This document shows positions 10,531 through 23,089 of a stretch of 64,000 nt of DNA, piece after piece (the first letter of the stretch is position 1; each line of letters starts with the position of its first letter). The DNA is from Eumeta japonica (taxonomy: Eukaryota > Arthropoda > Insecta > Lepidoptera > Psychidae): positions 186,001 through 250,000 of the forward strand of contig BGZK01000905.1 of assembly GCA_005406025.1 (NCBI GenBank), written 5' to 3'. The position numbers and the translations under genes are program-made. A model generated the notes under the pieces. It saw only the letters and a program-made list of their open reading frames with translations, made no database searches and was not told the origin of the DNA.

Positions 10531-10905
10531 TGATGTCTTTACCGCGTTGATTTCTTCTTATTTACCAAATCTTAAAAAGATTCTTTGCTATCCATTTTCA
10601 GCAAAACGGACCTTAACTGGAATTATTTGGCGCTATTAAAAGATAACGTGACAGTTTCCCAGTGTCCTGCCTGTTTAATTAGCAATTTAAAAAGCATTTA
10701 TTATATGGTTACATCGTGCGGCGGTGCGTGTCAGCTCCGATGACCGACTGCGGAGTTTACTTCTTGAGAATATATTCCATATGTACTTAAGACCTTTTAT
10801 CAGTTCCGTAAAGTGTATTCCATATGTTGTCCTAGATAAAACACTCGAAATGCAATATATAAGATAAAACAAAATAAATAAGAAATATATGTAATGAACA
10901 AACTC
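10531..10905. other. Spacer, no gene recognised
   Basis: No coding frame or repeat boundary identified; the long minus-strand frame 10,687-11,064 is composed of low-complexity I/F/Y/K codons from AT-rich DNA. Confidence 0.35.
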
Positions 10906-10909
10906 GAAT

Positions 10910-11480
10910 ATATGAAATATCTTGGAATATATATATAATAGACACATGGGTATGTCTTTTAACACTGAAATAATGTTTATACTTTTAAACATACTTATTA
11001 ATATTGATTTGATAAAGTATATTACATAAATCTTGTCAGTATAATAAAATTTAAAACTACACATTAAACAATAATCCGGTCAATTTAGACCAAAAAATGA
11101 GAGTGAAGTTACATAAAGTCCCAACAAGCTGAATTTTTGTGAAGTTGTTCAAAACATAATTATAAACAATGTCTGGAAGTTCCCCATCATTCCCCTGTAA
11201 GGAAAAAATTTAATTCAAGGTCAAAGGTCAAAAAAATGAGTTTTTCGCGATTTTCAGCAAAACGGTAAGTTTTATCATAAAAGTACCTCAGACAATGTCA
11301 AAATGCGTTTAACAGTATACACATCAAAAACTCAACTTATATGCGTTAAAATAAAATATCTATAGAAGAAAATACATGCGTTCAGAATAAGTGGCATGAA
11401 TATGTTGGTCGGAAAAGCAATATAACAAACGACTTCGCTTATTGTTAACACTCGATCCGTTCTTCTTCTAATTTGCGCCA
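10910..11480 (+). repeat. Dispersed repeat family R3, copy 1
   Basis: It aligns with 35,380-35,760. Shared blocks in order are 'AATATATGAAATATCTTG', 'ATAATAGACAC' or similar, 'TTATACTTTTAAAC' against 'TATAAACTTTTATTC', 'AAACT.CACATT.AACAAT', and 'AGCAATATAACAAACGACTTC' followed by 'TGTTAACA' and 'CTAATTTGCG'. Copy 1 carries roughly 200 bp of extra sequence (about 11,080-11,290). Noncoding. Confidence 0.6.
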
Positions 11481-11484
11481 CCGC

Positions 11485-13410
11485 GTCACAAAGGAGTAAA
11501 CTTCAATAAACTCCAAAAGAACTTTAACTATTCAAGGAAAAAAATATTAAACTACCTTATTTTTTAAATATTTTAAATCTAAATTAGTTCATGTATTTGG
11601 GTGCGCGCCAGCGGGCCACTTCGGCTGTCTTTTGTGAATTCGGCCGGATCGATAGGCCATAACATTTACCTCGCCTGTAACGAAAAGTTCACGACTACAG
11701 AGACCTAAGTAATGCTCGTAGATCGAGTTTAACGACCTCCAGCTTAAATTAATATACAAAGTCACAGCTCAATGAAAAAGAAAAATATTTGAATATGTAT
11801 TAAACCGAAAAACGAAGGTATAGTTTAATTGTTAACCATATTTTAGAGTGAAAAGATGAAACCCCAGAGTAATTGAATTTAATTCCTCTGCCCATAGGCA
11901 CTTAATCATTTCTGCATATGTAACATAATAAATAATCTGGAATTTGTTATATTTTGTAAATTAAAAACTGTTGTGTGCCTTTCCCCTTTTAAGTTCTTTT
12001 CCTCTCGCCAAACATTTGACCGTCTTTTTTTCAAGTAAAAATCATAGGCTCTCTTCGGGACTTATTAATTTTCTTGGAGCTTGATATGATGAATGGATTT
12101 AAGCCGACGCCTGCATACAGCTACGAGTCACGACAGAAAATATTTCTTCTTGTAGTAGAAAGTATGTGGCCTTTGCAAGTGTATATTCTAAAAATTGTGT
12201 GAAGAAGGTCTAATAAAAAGAGCAATTTAGCTTCGTAAATATGCCAATATCTTCAATTTATTACAATCGTTAGTATCTATTTGTGTATTGCGTGATCAAT
12301 GCGATAAAGTCTTCTTATGGCCTTCACAGTAGAGGTCACTCTCTAAAAAAAAATCAGCATAATTTTCACTATGGTTATCAAGCAACGTAGAAATACTTGT
12401 ATTTTTTATACAACTAGCTTCTCGTTCTTGTGCTAAATAGCTGAAATCTTATAGTATACGGCCTACGACGCATTAATTTTCTATTATACCGGAAACCGAC
12501 ATAGCGAATCTGAATGATTGCGAATCGTGTTTTGACCCATTAAATTAATCGTTCGCTAAGTTGGACGACTAGGTTGCGTCACCTGCGTCCCTCGCCCTGG
12601 CGGCAAATTAATTAACTATAACGACACACCCCGTATCAATCACGCGTTAGAACGGCGCCGGCGGCGCACGGCATGACTCACCTTCACGACTCGCTTATCG
12701 ATCTGAGGGGAGTGAACAGCTGTTTCGACGTAATGCCTATCTGACTATAATTTTATGGGGGCATTAGTACAGTCGACGTAATGTAGTATTCATTTTAATG
12801 TCGAAACCGCTTAAATAACAAAGCGTAAATAAATGTATTCTCACAGCTAAGAGTGGTGACAAGCACCTAACTTTGTCTCGGTCTATGCGATTTGTACAAG
12901 GCAAGAATGTGGATGGGATGGAGTATCGATTCTAGAAAATTGTGTGTAAATCATTTCGCAAGCAGGTGTTCGCGAGGACGTCGATGATGAAACGAACGAG
13001 GTTATCGATTATCAATCTGCAAGAGTTGAGTTCTTCGTACTTACCCACTGAAGAATGTCGACATGCGTATGTCTGTCTAGTTTCAAAAGAATTGAGTATA
13101 ATAACTGATTCATATAATTAGAGTCTAAAATCAATGTATTTTTTCAAATGTACCGTTCCCAAATATATATCTTTAACTTTCGCTTATTATATCATAACAC
13201 CAGTAATCTGAAAGACTGAGAAATGGGTCATTCCACCACCTTTAACTAAGTAAATGTAAATTTATTGTAGATCGAAAGTGAAACAATAATCTTAAGACAA
13301 AATATAAAAATATATAGAAATGCATTCCTCAAAAAGATAAAAGTATAGACGATGAATTTGATCTATAGTTATTGATCTATAGTTTTGAAACTTGCAAACG
13401 AGGGTTATGC
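11485..13410. other. Intergenic sequence with a small CpG-rich patch
   Basis: No gene recognised. A GC/CpG-rich patch at about 12,645-12,680 (GGCGCCGGCGGCGCACGG) stands out. AT-rich otherwise. Confidence 0.4.
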
Positions 13411-13414
13411 CAAA

Positions 13415-14470
13415 GAAAAACTAGACACTCAAAAATTATAATATTTATTATTTATTAACAATATTCATCTTTTTAAAATATTTACCCCGAGCATGTATAC
13501 ACTTTTCCATGCGTTTAAATCACTTGAAACATACCTCAGACAGCCGTATTTCTAATATCTCAGAAATTTTGAAATTATAGGCAGCTAGTGCATTTATCTT
13601 GGTCTCAAACTTCTTTCCTGTATTTTTTTTTATTCTTGGAGACAAGTAAAAATCCCATGGTGCTAATTCAGGGGAATATGGTGGACGAGATAGGATAGAT
13701 ACATTTCAGAATTAAAAAAATTAAATGTTATGTATGACGACCGTGTGCGGCGCGGCGTCGTCGTGGTGACAAAGAAGGTGACGGAAACGTGACTTGGATC
13801 GTTTGTCACACCAATCTGATAATACTGCTGGCGCACAGACTGTCATGTACCACTCGCACGTTAAATGATCCTGTAGCACCAGAGTGGCAACATGGCCGGT
13901 TTTACATAAAAACGTGGCGACCATTTGTATCTGTACGCTTCGCGCACAGCGGCATTTAGTTCGTGTTGGTTCGTTTTCAAAGCACCATAGAGTCAATTGT
14001 CGCTTTATTTTAGAGTCGTATTTATACAACCATGTTTCCTCACCGATAAGTATTTCGTATACATTTTTTTTCGCGTCTCCGTCGAATTTTCCCATCATAA
14101 ATCGACACCAATCTACCCGGCGGTCTTTTGTGTTCATCTGTCAGTTTGTTAGGCATCCGGCTCGAACAACACTTATAATGGTAATGGTTTGCATAACTGC
14201 TGATCCAATACTCAGTTCTCATATAAGATCTACATGTGTAATCCTTCGGTTCTCTTGGATCAATTTTTCAACTGCTTGAACATTTTCTTGAGTGACTACT
14301 GTTGACGGTCTACCTGTTTTCACTTCATTAACTCGGCAAATCAACTGATCAGTGATCAACTCGGAAACTATTGATCGTGAACAAGCAGACTCACCAAAAT
14401 TAGTAACCAAAAATATAAAACATTCTTGGTACCTTAAAAGTTTTGCTAATAAATCATAGCGCAAAAATTA
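13415..14470 (-). mobile_element. Mariner transposon relic with long transposase fragments
   Basis: On the minus strand the N-terminal part reads GRPSTVVTQENVQAVEKLI followed by QENRRITHVDL (14,219-14,360), a mariner DNA-binding region. Next come RRVDWCRFM, GEETWLYKYDSKIKRQ (first catalytic Asp), and a run ending HHDDAAPHT (second Asp) at 13,721-14,137. After a break around 13,700-13,745 the C-terminus reads PPYSPELAPWDFYLSPRIKK (third acidic residue), ending near 13,450 in MNIVNK. HHDN-type motifs and LAP.D are diagnostic for the mariner family. It is disrupted by frameshifts and stops, so it is not active. Clear terminal inverted repeats or a TA duplication were not delimited. Confidence 0.9.
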
Positions 14471-14474
14471 TTTC

Positions 14475-15340
14475 AACTGAGTTCCATTATATCGCAAGCA
14501 AATTCCCATCAGATTCTCACAAAATAAGCATTTTAAACGAAAATTATTTGAATTCAAATACGTGATATTTTAAAATTCGTCCCTAAATAACAAGGATTTA
14601 CGATAGTGTAGACTTGCTAGTATCAAATTATTGAATAAAATGTATCCTAATTACTTTTTACATTTAATTAGAGGTATGCATATCAAAGCATACTTTTTGT
14701 AAATTGCCACAAAAACTTTTGTCGTGAATAGAGAATTATATTTTGTAATGTTTTTGGAAAATGCATTTTTAAAACAACAAAATCGGATTTGAAGTTTTGC
14801 ATGGAAATATAATACATGTGTTACAGGCTTTCAAATTCATTCGATTTACATTCTATATCAAATATTCCAGGAAATGTATTCACGATATATTTAGAGTTAA
14901 ATATGTGAGAAATCGTACGATCACACTTTTGGTTAAATACTATTTAAACTTTCAATAATATTAATACTTTACGGAATAAAACTTTGTAACACTTATACAA
15001 TATTCATCAAAACATTCACGTTATTAGGCGTAGTGGAAAAATAAACTAAAAGTAGAAGGGGAAAGTACTTTTCTTAAGTGAGAGCAAACAATGGGATAGA
15101 GCGATCGTACTTAATAACTCGAGGATCAACTTTAGACGCACGTAGTTGGAACAAATCTCTAAGGGACAAAAACAGGTCTATAAGAAGAAAAAATATTAAC
15201 GGAAGGGCTTTCACTATAAATATAAGGACTAATGCAATCAAACCATTAAATACGTATTTCATATTTAATGGAAATCATCACCGAGTACGTTGTGAAATAA
15301 AATAGATAGTGAGGTTATTGATAAGGGATCCACTCGAGGT
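14475..15340. other. AT-rich spacer, no gene recognised
   Basis: No exon, RNA gene or recognisable repeat. The overlapping frames at 15,074-15,305 on both strands have no family signature. Confidence 0.4.
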
Positions 15341-15344
15341 ATGT

Positions 15345-15505
15345 TGATAACAATAAACGGAACCGGGACGAAAACTGAAATCGGTATTGAAATTGAATGT
15401 GGCATCGGAAGTAGAATCGAAACGGGTTTGGAATCGAAAATGAAGGCGGTACAGAAATATGAAACCGGGACCAAAATTAGAATCGAGATTGACTCCTAGG
15501 CGGAA
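15345..15505 (+). repeat. Degenerate purine-rich hexanucleotide array, copy 2
   Basis: Plus-strand hexamers of the form GGAACC, GGGACG, GAAATC, GGAATC follow one another (for example AACGGAACCGGGACGAAAAC and GGTTTGGAATCGAAAATG). Same pattern and strand as 5208, 29,455, 51,850 and 56,575. Confidence 0.55.
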
Positions 15506-15509
15506 AGCG

Positions 15510-16505
15510 AGACTATGACTGGGTCTGAATTCATGATAAGAGTGATATGAAATATGCATCGAGGCGGATTTAGCCGCAGGGAAAAATCTAATGTTAAAAC
15601 ATAACCGTAATGAAGAATATTTATATAGAGAGACTTGTAGAAAAATTCTTGGTTCTGCGGCCATTGCATTAAAATTTCATAAATCCCAAACTCAGATGTA
15701 AGATTATCCAGGATGTGTCTAATCTAGCATTTATGTTTACGAATCGCGTTTTCTTTTTTGACACGACCGCCAATGGGGGTTTAAATCCTTAAAGAAAATC
15801 AAGTAAGCACCAACCTTGCTTCGAAATTTGCGTCTGGTACAGAGCGCATCTTCAAGCTTCGGCGATGCCGCAGGATGGAACGTTTGAACTACCAGATGTT
15901 TTTCCACGAGATATTATTTAGAAGCCATTAACTTTATCTGCACAGTGAAATCATTCGGACCACTCTCGGGCATCATCTTTTTACAGCGCGACAAACGCCG
16001 CGTATTTAATCACCGCTGTGTCATTCGCCCCGGAAAATTCTCAGAACATTCGCAGTTCCTTTAAGATTGAATGATTCTTTTACTTTCTAGAAGAATGACT
16101 AACGCTGCCGAAACCCGAACAGCTCGTCCGCGATGATGTTCATTAAACATTCGGAAGTAGGGGATATCTTTTTATATCTTTAATTCCTTTCGCACTCGCA
16201 AAGTATTCTCAGAAATATTATCTGTTGAAAGGAGAACGCGCGCGTCATCTCGGTTATAATTAGAAACGGGCGTCATTCGCGCGGTGTAAACAATATACAA
16301 TACAAACAAGTGATTTTTCATAAAGATGCTAAAGCCGGCATGGCAACTATTGAAAATGAATACGCAATGCGAGATTTACAACGATCAAGATCGACAGTGA
16401 AAATCGACTAGACCTAATGGTATAGTATATTTTTCGTGTTCATTACGTTCTGTCATCTTCGTACGTTAGAATTGCCTTCGGAGTTTTGATATTTCAATCT
16501 TAGAA
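15510..16505. other. Intergenic sequence, no gene recognised
   Basis: Moderately balanced composition with several CG-containing patches (15,985-16,030, 16,120-16,135, 16,235-16,290) but no supportable exon. Confidence 0.35.
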
Positions 16506-16513
16506 TAAAAAAA

Positions 16514-16600
16514 ATTTTGTGGCTCAGCGGTGGAGAGTTCGGATCTTTTTCTGATGGTCGTGGGTTTAAGCCGAGTATATACACCGATCTATTTTTCTGA
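16514..16600 (+). mobile_element. tRNA-derived SINE head
   Basis: GTGGCTCAGCGGTGGAGAG (A-box-like) is followed 35 nt later by GGTCGTGGGTTTAAGCC (B-box-like). This is the RNA polymerase III internal-promoter layout of a tRNA-derived SINE. The tRNA cloverleaf is not intact, so it is not a tRNA gene. Confidence 0.6.
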
Positions 16601-16604
16601 CTAC

Positions 16605-17430
16605 AACACAGCAAAGGAAGGTTAATGAATTTAACAATATATACATTTATGTAAGTATGTACGGCGGCCAGTGAAAAGACCTACGTATATATAGAAAGTG
16701 ACGCAAATTAATAATAAAGAAAAAAAAAAAAAGTGTTTTTACTTCTACAACATGAGTGGAGTGTTATTCGATAGGTTTTTTTTTAAATCATTTTGAGTGT
16801 TTAACAATTTTTATTTAAATTATTAGAATAGGCACAATATTGCTGCCTAGCACTATACGTACAAAGTTCAACGTCTCGACGGTAAAAAAAGATCAAGCCG
16901 ATGTAAATGTTACAATTTAGAATGCTCTGGTGAAACATAATGAAATGAGAGACTGTAGGAATATGTTAAGAAAAACGTTGACACGTCTTTCGCTGCGGAG
17001 TGACTATGCACAAATTGCAAGGGAGGTAACTTTGATTTTTTTCCTCGATGGAGTTTATTTTGATTTTCTCCTTTTCCTGAACCTCTGATATGTTTTAGAT
17101 CGTGTTATGATAAAATTAATAAACAAAATGATGAGCATTCAAACTTAATTCATATACAATAAAAACGATATTTTCTTTGTTCTAATATCAGTTAAAAGCA
17201 GTTGAACGTATTGATGTCGGATTTTAATCGTTTACGCGGAATCCTTTATAGATAGTTTTAGGCTATTTATTCTTTGAATTCCGTAAATCTTCAATATTTC
17301 ATTTATTTATTTACTTTCATAATCTATAGCACCCAGTGAGGCGGGAAGGTGACCGCTAGTTACTACGTTGTTACGATATATCTCTATCAAGGAAAATTGA
17401 GATAGGATGAAAATCAAGCATTAACAAAAA
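16605..17430. other. AT-rich spacer, no gene recognised
   Basis: Nothing beyond AT-rich sequence; the first 100 bp may be the tail of the SINE at 16,514. Confidence 0.35.
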
Positions 17431-17439
17431 CAAAGGGGG

Positions 17440-17770
17440 GTATATTCAGCAACTTTGAGATACAGAAATGCACTACGGAACCATTTAATGATTTTATTAG
17501 ATCGCTCTTATGTTGTCAAAAAGAAAACTAAGTCGTCAAAGCTCGAATTCCGGTACATATACCTCTTGGCGAGTGGTGCGGAACATTCACAGAGTGTACA
17601 AAAATTCATAAATCACTTATAAAAACAACGACGTAAACTTTACATGTCACAATCAACAGAAGTAAACAACATTTATCGCAATCTGGAACATTCTAACCAA
17701 TGAAAACGCGCAAACAATATAAAACACTCTCCACGCATTTCGAGATAAACAGACAGACCATAATTCTTTT
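17440..17770 (+). repeat. Dispersed repeat family R4, copy 1, promoter-like sequence
   Basis: It aligns with 21,350-21,690. The clearest shared block is 'TTGCAATTTGGAACATTCCA', 'ACCAATGAAAA' and 'AATATAAA' (this copy: ATCTGGAACATTCTAACCAA then AATATAAAAC). It contains several GAAnnTTC dyads of heat-shock-element type (GGAACATTC at 17,580 and 17,685; CGAATTCC at 17,544), a CCAAT box and a TATA-like element in promoter order. No coding sequence follows. It could be a transposon LTR or promoter, or a captured promoter fragment. Confidence 0.5.
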
Positions 17771-17774
17771 TTTT

Positions 17775-18495
17775 TTTAGGGTATTTTTTCTGCTATGCAT
17801 AATTTTGTTTATAAGGAAAATTTTTTCCTTTGTCCGCACATCACTAAGTATCGAAATGAAATTTTGAGGATTCGCCGCGGAATCCTTTTTAAATGGTTTA
17901 AAACAATTTATTTTTTCGTACGTTATTCACATTTTTTTTATTTACTTTCATAAAGTGATTTCTAGTTTTTGCATGAAATCAGAAAAATGTCTTATATACA
18001 ATTTCTATAATTATATTGAAGATATATAAGAAAATGTATCTATCTGCTCTATATTTATACTATAATCGCAAACTTTCCATTTATTAAGAAATTACTTAGC
18101 ATATCTACGTACTTTCGTAACTGTATATAATAAATTTCAATATTAATATTAAGCATCCAAATTTTGAGTACCCGAAACCGATGAGCTTGCTTGAAAAGAT
18201 TGATAGATGTCAGTGGAGCAAGAGAGATATGCAAAGATACCACGAGGAAATCTATAGCCTCTGCCTGCCTTTCCGGGAAATAGGCGTGAGTTTGTATTAT
18301 CATTATTAATATTTAACAAATCTTATGTTCAAGACGATTCTCAGATGGATTGCTTGTCTCTACCTTTTTGATTACATACAAATGCATTCGTAATAATTAA
18401 GATATTGACGAAGTTCTCAATTAGGATTCGACATCTGTATGAGAGCTAAATAAAATTCGAAGGATTATACTTCAATAAATTCTAAAATTCTAACG
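17775..18495. other. AT-rich spacer, no gene recognised
   Basis: The minus-strand 82-residue frame at 18,055-18,303 has no recognisable features. No repeat boundary is clear. Confidence 0.35.
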
Positions 18496-18498
18496 GCA

Positions 18499-18608
18499 GG
18501 TTGTGCCAAAAGTAAAAACGTATATCGTAAACATAATCCTTTAGATTTGACAGGTTGCCTACATATTATCGGATTACTATCACGAAGGTTTTTACTTCTG
18601 GTGCAACC
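18499..18608. mobile_element. MITE-like element with 21-bp TIRs (110 bp)
   Basis: GGTTGTGCCAAAAGTAAAAA (from 18,499) is matched by an inverted copy ending TTCTGGTGCAACC at 18,608, with about two mismatches over 21 bp. The interior is AT-rich and noncoding. A target-site duplication could not be made out. Confidence 0.6.
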
Positions 18609-18984
18609 CATCGTACCTAAGTCTGATAACATGTGCCATTCAAGAGATAGTAGGTGATGTTTATATACACATAAAAAAAAAATAAAACGACTGCCAAAGC
18701 TGGAGTTGGCTATATCTAAAAAAAATGCAAACAGATTTTGTTTAAAATGATATAATTATTTACAAAACTCTATGACTGTAATTTTTTGAAGTGTTGAAAA
18801 CATTTTGTTAAAGTATCAGGGAAAGGAATTATCTAACTAATTATCATACATTGGGAGATAGTCATCCCCAAAATCTATGCGCCTGAGAGGAGAATATGCT
18901 TAAAATCCTTCAATGGATTTTGTGAACACCTATCCGAAGATATCCTACACAATAGAGTGCGAGAAATAAGAAAAATCCACAATT

Positions 18985-19165
18985 TTACGTATGGAAATAT
19001 ATTCCTAATTCTCTTAATAACGTTTCATGAGCATAATGGTAGTTCATATAAAACATCGGTGTACAAAATTTCACGTGGTTTAATAAAACTGTGACATACG
19101 GACGGATAGATACTACGGAATTGTAAGGGTTCCTTTTTTGTCTTTGGCCATGGAACTCTTGAAAC
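18985..19165 (+). repeat. Family R1 terminal fragment
   Basis: It carries the 3' end of the R1 family: 'TGTGACATACGGACGGATAG' followed by 'ATTGTAAGGGTTCC' and a 'TTTTTTGTC..TGGCCATGGAACTC' terminus, as in 24,985-25,080 and 37,945-38,032. Upstream R1 sequence is missing. Confidence 0.6.
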
Positions 19166-19169
19166 CACC

Positions 19170-20090
19170 CACGTCCATTCAAAGTAATTTGTCTTCGACG
19201 CACTCTATATTGTGTACATCGTACACAACAGCTAGATCTAATATTTCACTGTACGCCAACAAAACGGTCGTAAAATATCTCGATTCTGGAACAGTTGACG
19301 TTTATGTTCTCGACTTTATTAGGATCTATCACAAAGTTACATTTTACTCTCGACTTGTTTTTATAACCAACCCTATTCTATTATGGATATACGATGAGAT
19401 AGGTCAATGTGTCAGATCTTCTGTTGCTTGCTGAAGGGTCGAAGTGACGAGTCCGACCCTCTTATTCTAATAGCATGGTATTTGAAATTCTCCACTATTT
19501 ATTTACAAATAGAAAAAAAAAGGCCGTTCGGTAGCCGGAATGGGAGTAGATTTCATTTTATTTTAATGTGTAATTCATGTGAAATATGTAAGTTTCGGAT
19601 TTTCAAAATTTAAAAATGCTGTAATTTCTTAACTAGTTGATCGATTTGGCTCATATTTAAACTCGACCTTTGTAATTATTCATAGAACATTTATGTAGAG
19701 TTTCATTAAGATCTCTAAAGAATTGTAGACGCTATCGTGCTGACAAGCCACGCCACGACAAATATATGTATGTATTTATTTATATATATACATAGATATA
19801 TAAATTTTTGAACCATATGTATTTTTTGACTCAACTCGTCGAGGTAAGTCGGAAAACAGCAAAACTTTTCAAAAGTTGCGCCGTAGGGACAAATACCATA
19901 GTTATTTTTTTACAAAATCTACTAAAAAGAGGCAGGATTACATTACATTGTAACAAATCGTAAATAAACTTATACACAAATTACTTTCATAAAAGTATAA
20001 GTAAAAGAAATAAATCGTATATTCAAACCTTAATATTTATAAAGTACCTGCTAGGTATTCCTATTTTCTCTTTTCGCTCTGTATAACCTA
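19170..20090. other. Intergenic sequence, no gene recognised
   Basis: The plus-strand frames at 19,138-19,434 and 19,407-19,613 show no family signature. A LINE-tail-like sentence (AGTTTCATTAAGATCTCTAA) occurs near 19,700. Confidence 0.35.
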
Positions 20091-20094
20091 ATAA

Positions 20095-20720
20095 TTAGCG
20101 ATAATTGTTTCCGCTCCAATCGGATCCCGCTCTTAGTTACGCTCCCGTGCGACTCTCTCGTCACACAGGTGTCACACAGTGACAAGCGACAAAGGGAAGT
20201 CACAGTGGTAAACGGCGACATTCCGTAAATGGAAAAAAATGTTTTATTTCACGAAAGTGAAGCGAGTAGACCCTATTATATTTTATGTTACGGCGCGTCC
20301 CGGAAAGTCGTACTAAGTGATACATGACACCTATCGATTTCTGCCTGTTCCGAATCCGTTGGCCTAACAAACAGAAGTGAAGTGTGTCACGTTTCATATG
20401 AAACTAACTTCACACTCCTTAGTACATATATTGTATTTTATACGTGTAGTGGACGACGGTAAACGACATTTCCCAACGCTCGGCCGGTGGGCTGGCGAGT
20501 AACAAATCGGCAAATTGAGCCGCTTCCTGCGCACGCCCACGCCTATCGCGCGTCTGTGTCCGTTATCAAATAGTGTCTTTTTTCTACTTCACCATATATA
20601 TTGAAGTTTTAATATTTTAAAACGTATCGACACACCGTGTGCCGCTTTACTAATTAAAATGGATAGGGTTTAGGGCGCATTTGCTTTGTCGTCCGCGTCC
20701 CAACAAATTGACTTACACAG
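20095..20720. promoter_or_regulatory. CpG-richer region, possible regulatory sequence
   Basis: Compared with its surroundings this stretch is richer in GC and in CG dinucleotides, and contains repeated GTCACAC/GTCACAG motifs (20,160-20,210) and a repeated 'ACGGTAAACGACATT'/'GTAAACGGCGACATTCCG' sentence (20,206-20,226; 20,455-20,471). No exon was supportable. Regulatory function is inference only. Confidence 0.25.
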
Positions 20721-20724
20721 TGCT

Positions 20725-21345
20725 AATGACCGGTAGGGGTAATTTTGAAATGTATTTCGACGAGCTCTATCGCGTGAAGGGTGGCAAAGAGTGGAAATTT
20801 ATTTTATCGCACGACAGTTTAGCACTTCTTCATAAGATATTTATGCTGTAATGTATAACGGAACCCGATTTCTAATCAAATTGGAGGATTCCATGCGGAC
20901 AGAAAGATAATAATCAGAGAATATTTATTAAAAAAAACGTGTCTTGGCCATTCGTTTCCCGCGTCAACCTGTGTATAATCTCAACAAGCTGTACGTTGGC
21001 AGCGTTTAATGCAAGTTAAGTAGTCGCAGTTTCTTTCAATTAAGCTACATGTCAGTGACTTTTGAATGATTATTTTAGTTGCGTAAAATTTGATTGAACA
21101 TTCATAGTTGTAAATAATGGTTACACAGAGCCAGATTAAACAATAAGTGTGTATTATTTTGGTTTGAATTTGAGTTAAAGAAAAAGCGTAACTTGAAACC
21201 TATAAACTAAGGTTTAGCATGCTGTTTATTTTTATTTCTCCAATCATTTTTTGTGTAATATCGGTTATTCCTATTTCTTCATATTGTTAAGAAGTAATTC
21301 TATTGTAGTTTCAAGGATTAAGACAGGACAAAAAATGAATACGTA
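20725..21345. other. AT-rich spacer, no gene recognised
   Basis: Nothing recognised. Confidence 0.35.
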
Positions 21346-21349
21346 GAAA

Positions 21350-21695
21350 ACCAGAAGGTATAGATTCAGCAACACTGAAATGCATGATTTCCTTCGGAAC
21401 TACTTTAATACTTTTTAATTTATCGCACTTGATTTGTAAACGCTTCGATCGCCGAAATAAAACTGTTTCGTTAGATCTAGAATTCCAGTGTATGTACTCC
21501 TCGACGAATAGTCTCTTACATTCTTCGAATGTAAATAAGGCTATAAGTAATTTATATAAACAACACATAAACATGTCATATTCGACATAAACAAACAAAC
21601 AAACGATACATTGCAATTTGGAACATTCCAACCAATGAAAATGCATTTAAAATATAAACACGCCCACGCTTTTAAAACGAGAAAATGGACTATTA
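21350..21695 (+). repeat. Dispersed repeat family R4, copy 2, promoter-like sequence
   Basis: Second copy of the family at 17,440-17,770, ending in TTTGGAACATTCCAACCAAT then AAAATATAAAC. GAAnnTTC-type dyads (CTTCGAATG at 21,534; GGAACATTCC near 21,620), CCAAT and TATA-like elements again occur in that order. Frames on both strands across 21,311-21,646 are incidental. Confidence 0.5.
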
Positions 21696-21699
21696 GACC

Positions 21700-23085
21700 A
21701 CTAGCCTCGGATATATATATATTTTAGGAGAATTATTTTTTAACTTAATTATATGGATGATGAGCGTATTGTGCAATAATAGAGAGCTTTTTATTGAAAA
21801 AGTTCCAAATATTGTCTTTCAGAACACTATATGTGTTGTAAATAAAAGTCGCATGTTTAAGTTCGTAGTACTTACGTTGTTCTTTTTAATTTTTAGTTTT
21901 ATAAATCATCCGTTGAGTTTGTGATTTACGTAGATAAAAATTGATTTAACCGCTTTTTGAAAGTACAAAATGGAGAAATATATGTTTACTAAATAAAGAA
22001 TTATTTCTCAATTCAACATTATATTTGTTCTAGAAGAAAGTTAATGAACAAGGAAAACGCGAAATTAAATTACTTCCTATATAATCGGCATATAAATAAC
22101 GGATAACAACTAAACCATTAATTTCTTATCTGGCGCATTTATTCAGTGTTATTTATAAAAAAAGCATTCCTGGCGGATCTGCACAAGTACCCATGGGGAA
22201 CTTGGTCAGTTTTATTTTTAGCGTCCCACAAAGATCCAAAACTTACATACCAAATTCAGAACTAGAAAATTCAAAATATGTGGAAAAAATTATTTAATGC
22301 AAATCAAAATTTGACTTTTCGACATTCGCGCGACGATGTTTACTAACTGGACGTGACGTCACTCCATAAGACGTAAACTTTTCATGGCGTGAATTTTATT
22401 TAAATATCTTAAAATCGATACATTCTTAGTTTTATTTAATAAACTACACTTTTGTATGGCGATGATAATCGTCCACCAAATAAAAATAAAAAAATATTTT
22501 AAAAATGTACCTATTATTTAGCACCTAAGTGCTCTCTGATTCAAATTTTGTAGCAAAATACTTTTAATTGTGCCTCAAAAAGCTTAAAACAAAGAAAAGT
22601 GTATGAAAGTAGCTAGAAGGCATTTTCACAAAATGTGTCTGGAGATCTTGTCGTTGGTACCTATCTCATTTTCAACAAAGATGCAAGAGATTTACTATCT
22701 GTTGACTTATTAACTTTATGTTTTGGCTTGGTATATTTTTATGAATTCACTGTAGCTGCACAATTTCTATTATTCTCTTAAGATTCTTATTTTTCCCCTT
22801 TAAATACAATTTTGAATAGTTCAAATAAAAAATAAGAAATTATTAAACAAATATATTGTAACAAGATTAATAAAGTTGTTTTTTTGATATGAAAAGAAAG
22901 TCTATTCGCTCGTCAAGTATGAAATAACGGAAATATTTGTCGAAATACTATACGAAATAAATAAATAGGTAAGAACGACATTAAATTTAAAATTATATAA
23001 AAAAATTAAATTACAATATGTCGTTTAATACGAGTCACACATATGCTCAGAACTATAGAAAGCATAAATTAGAAGAAAGCTGACA
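21700..23085. other. AT-rich spacer, no gene recognised
   Basis: Very AT-rich, stop-rich in all frames. A TGACGTCA octamer occurs near 22,356. No gene or repeat boundary identified. Confidence 0.4.
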
Positions 23086-23089
23086 AGAA

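Noticed and set aside
16514..16600. tRNA gene
   Set aside because: A- and B-box-like segments exist but the acceptor and anticodon stems do not form; it is SINE-derived. The same applies to 59,925 and 9,795.
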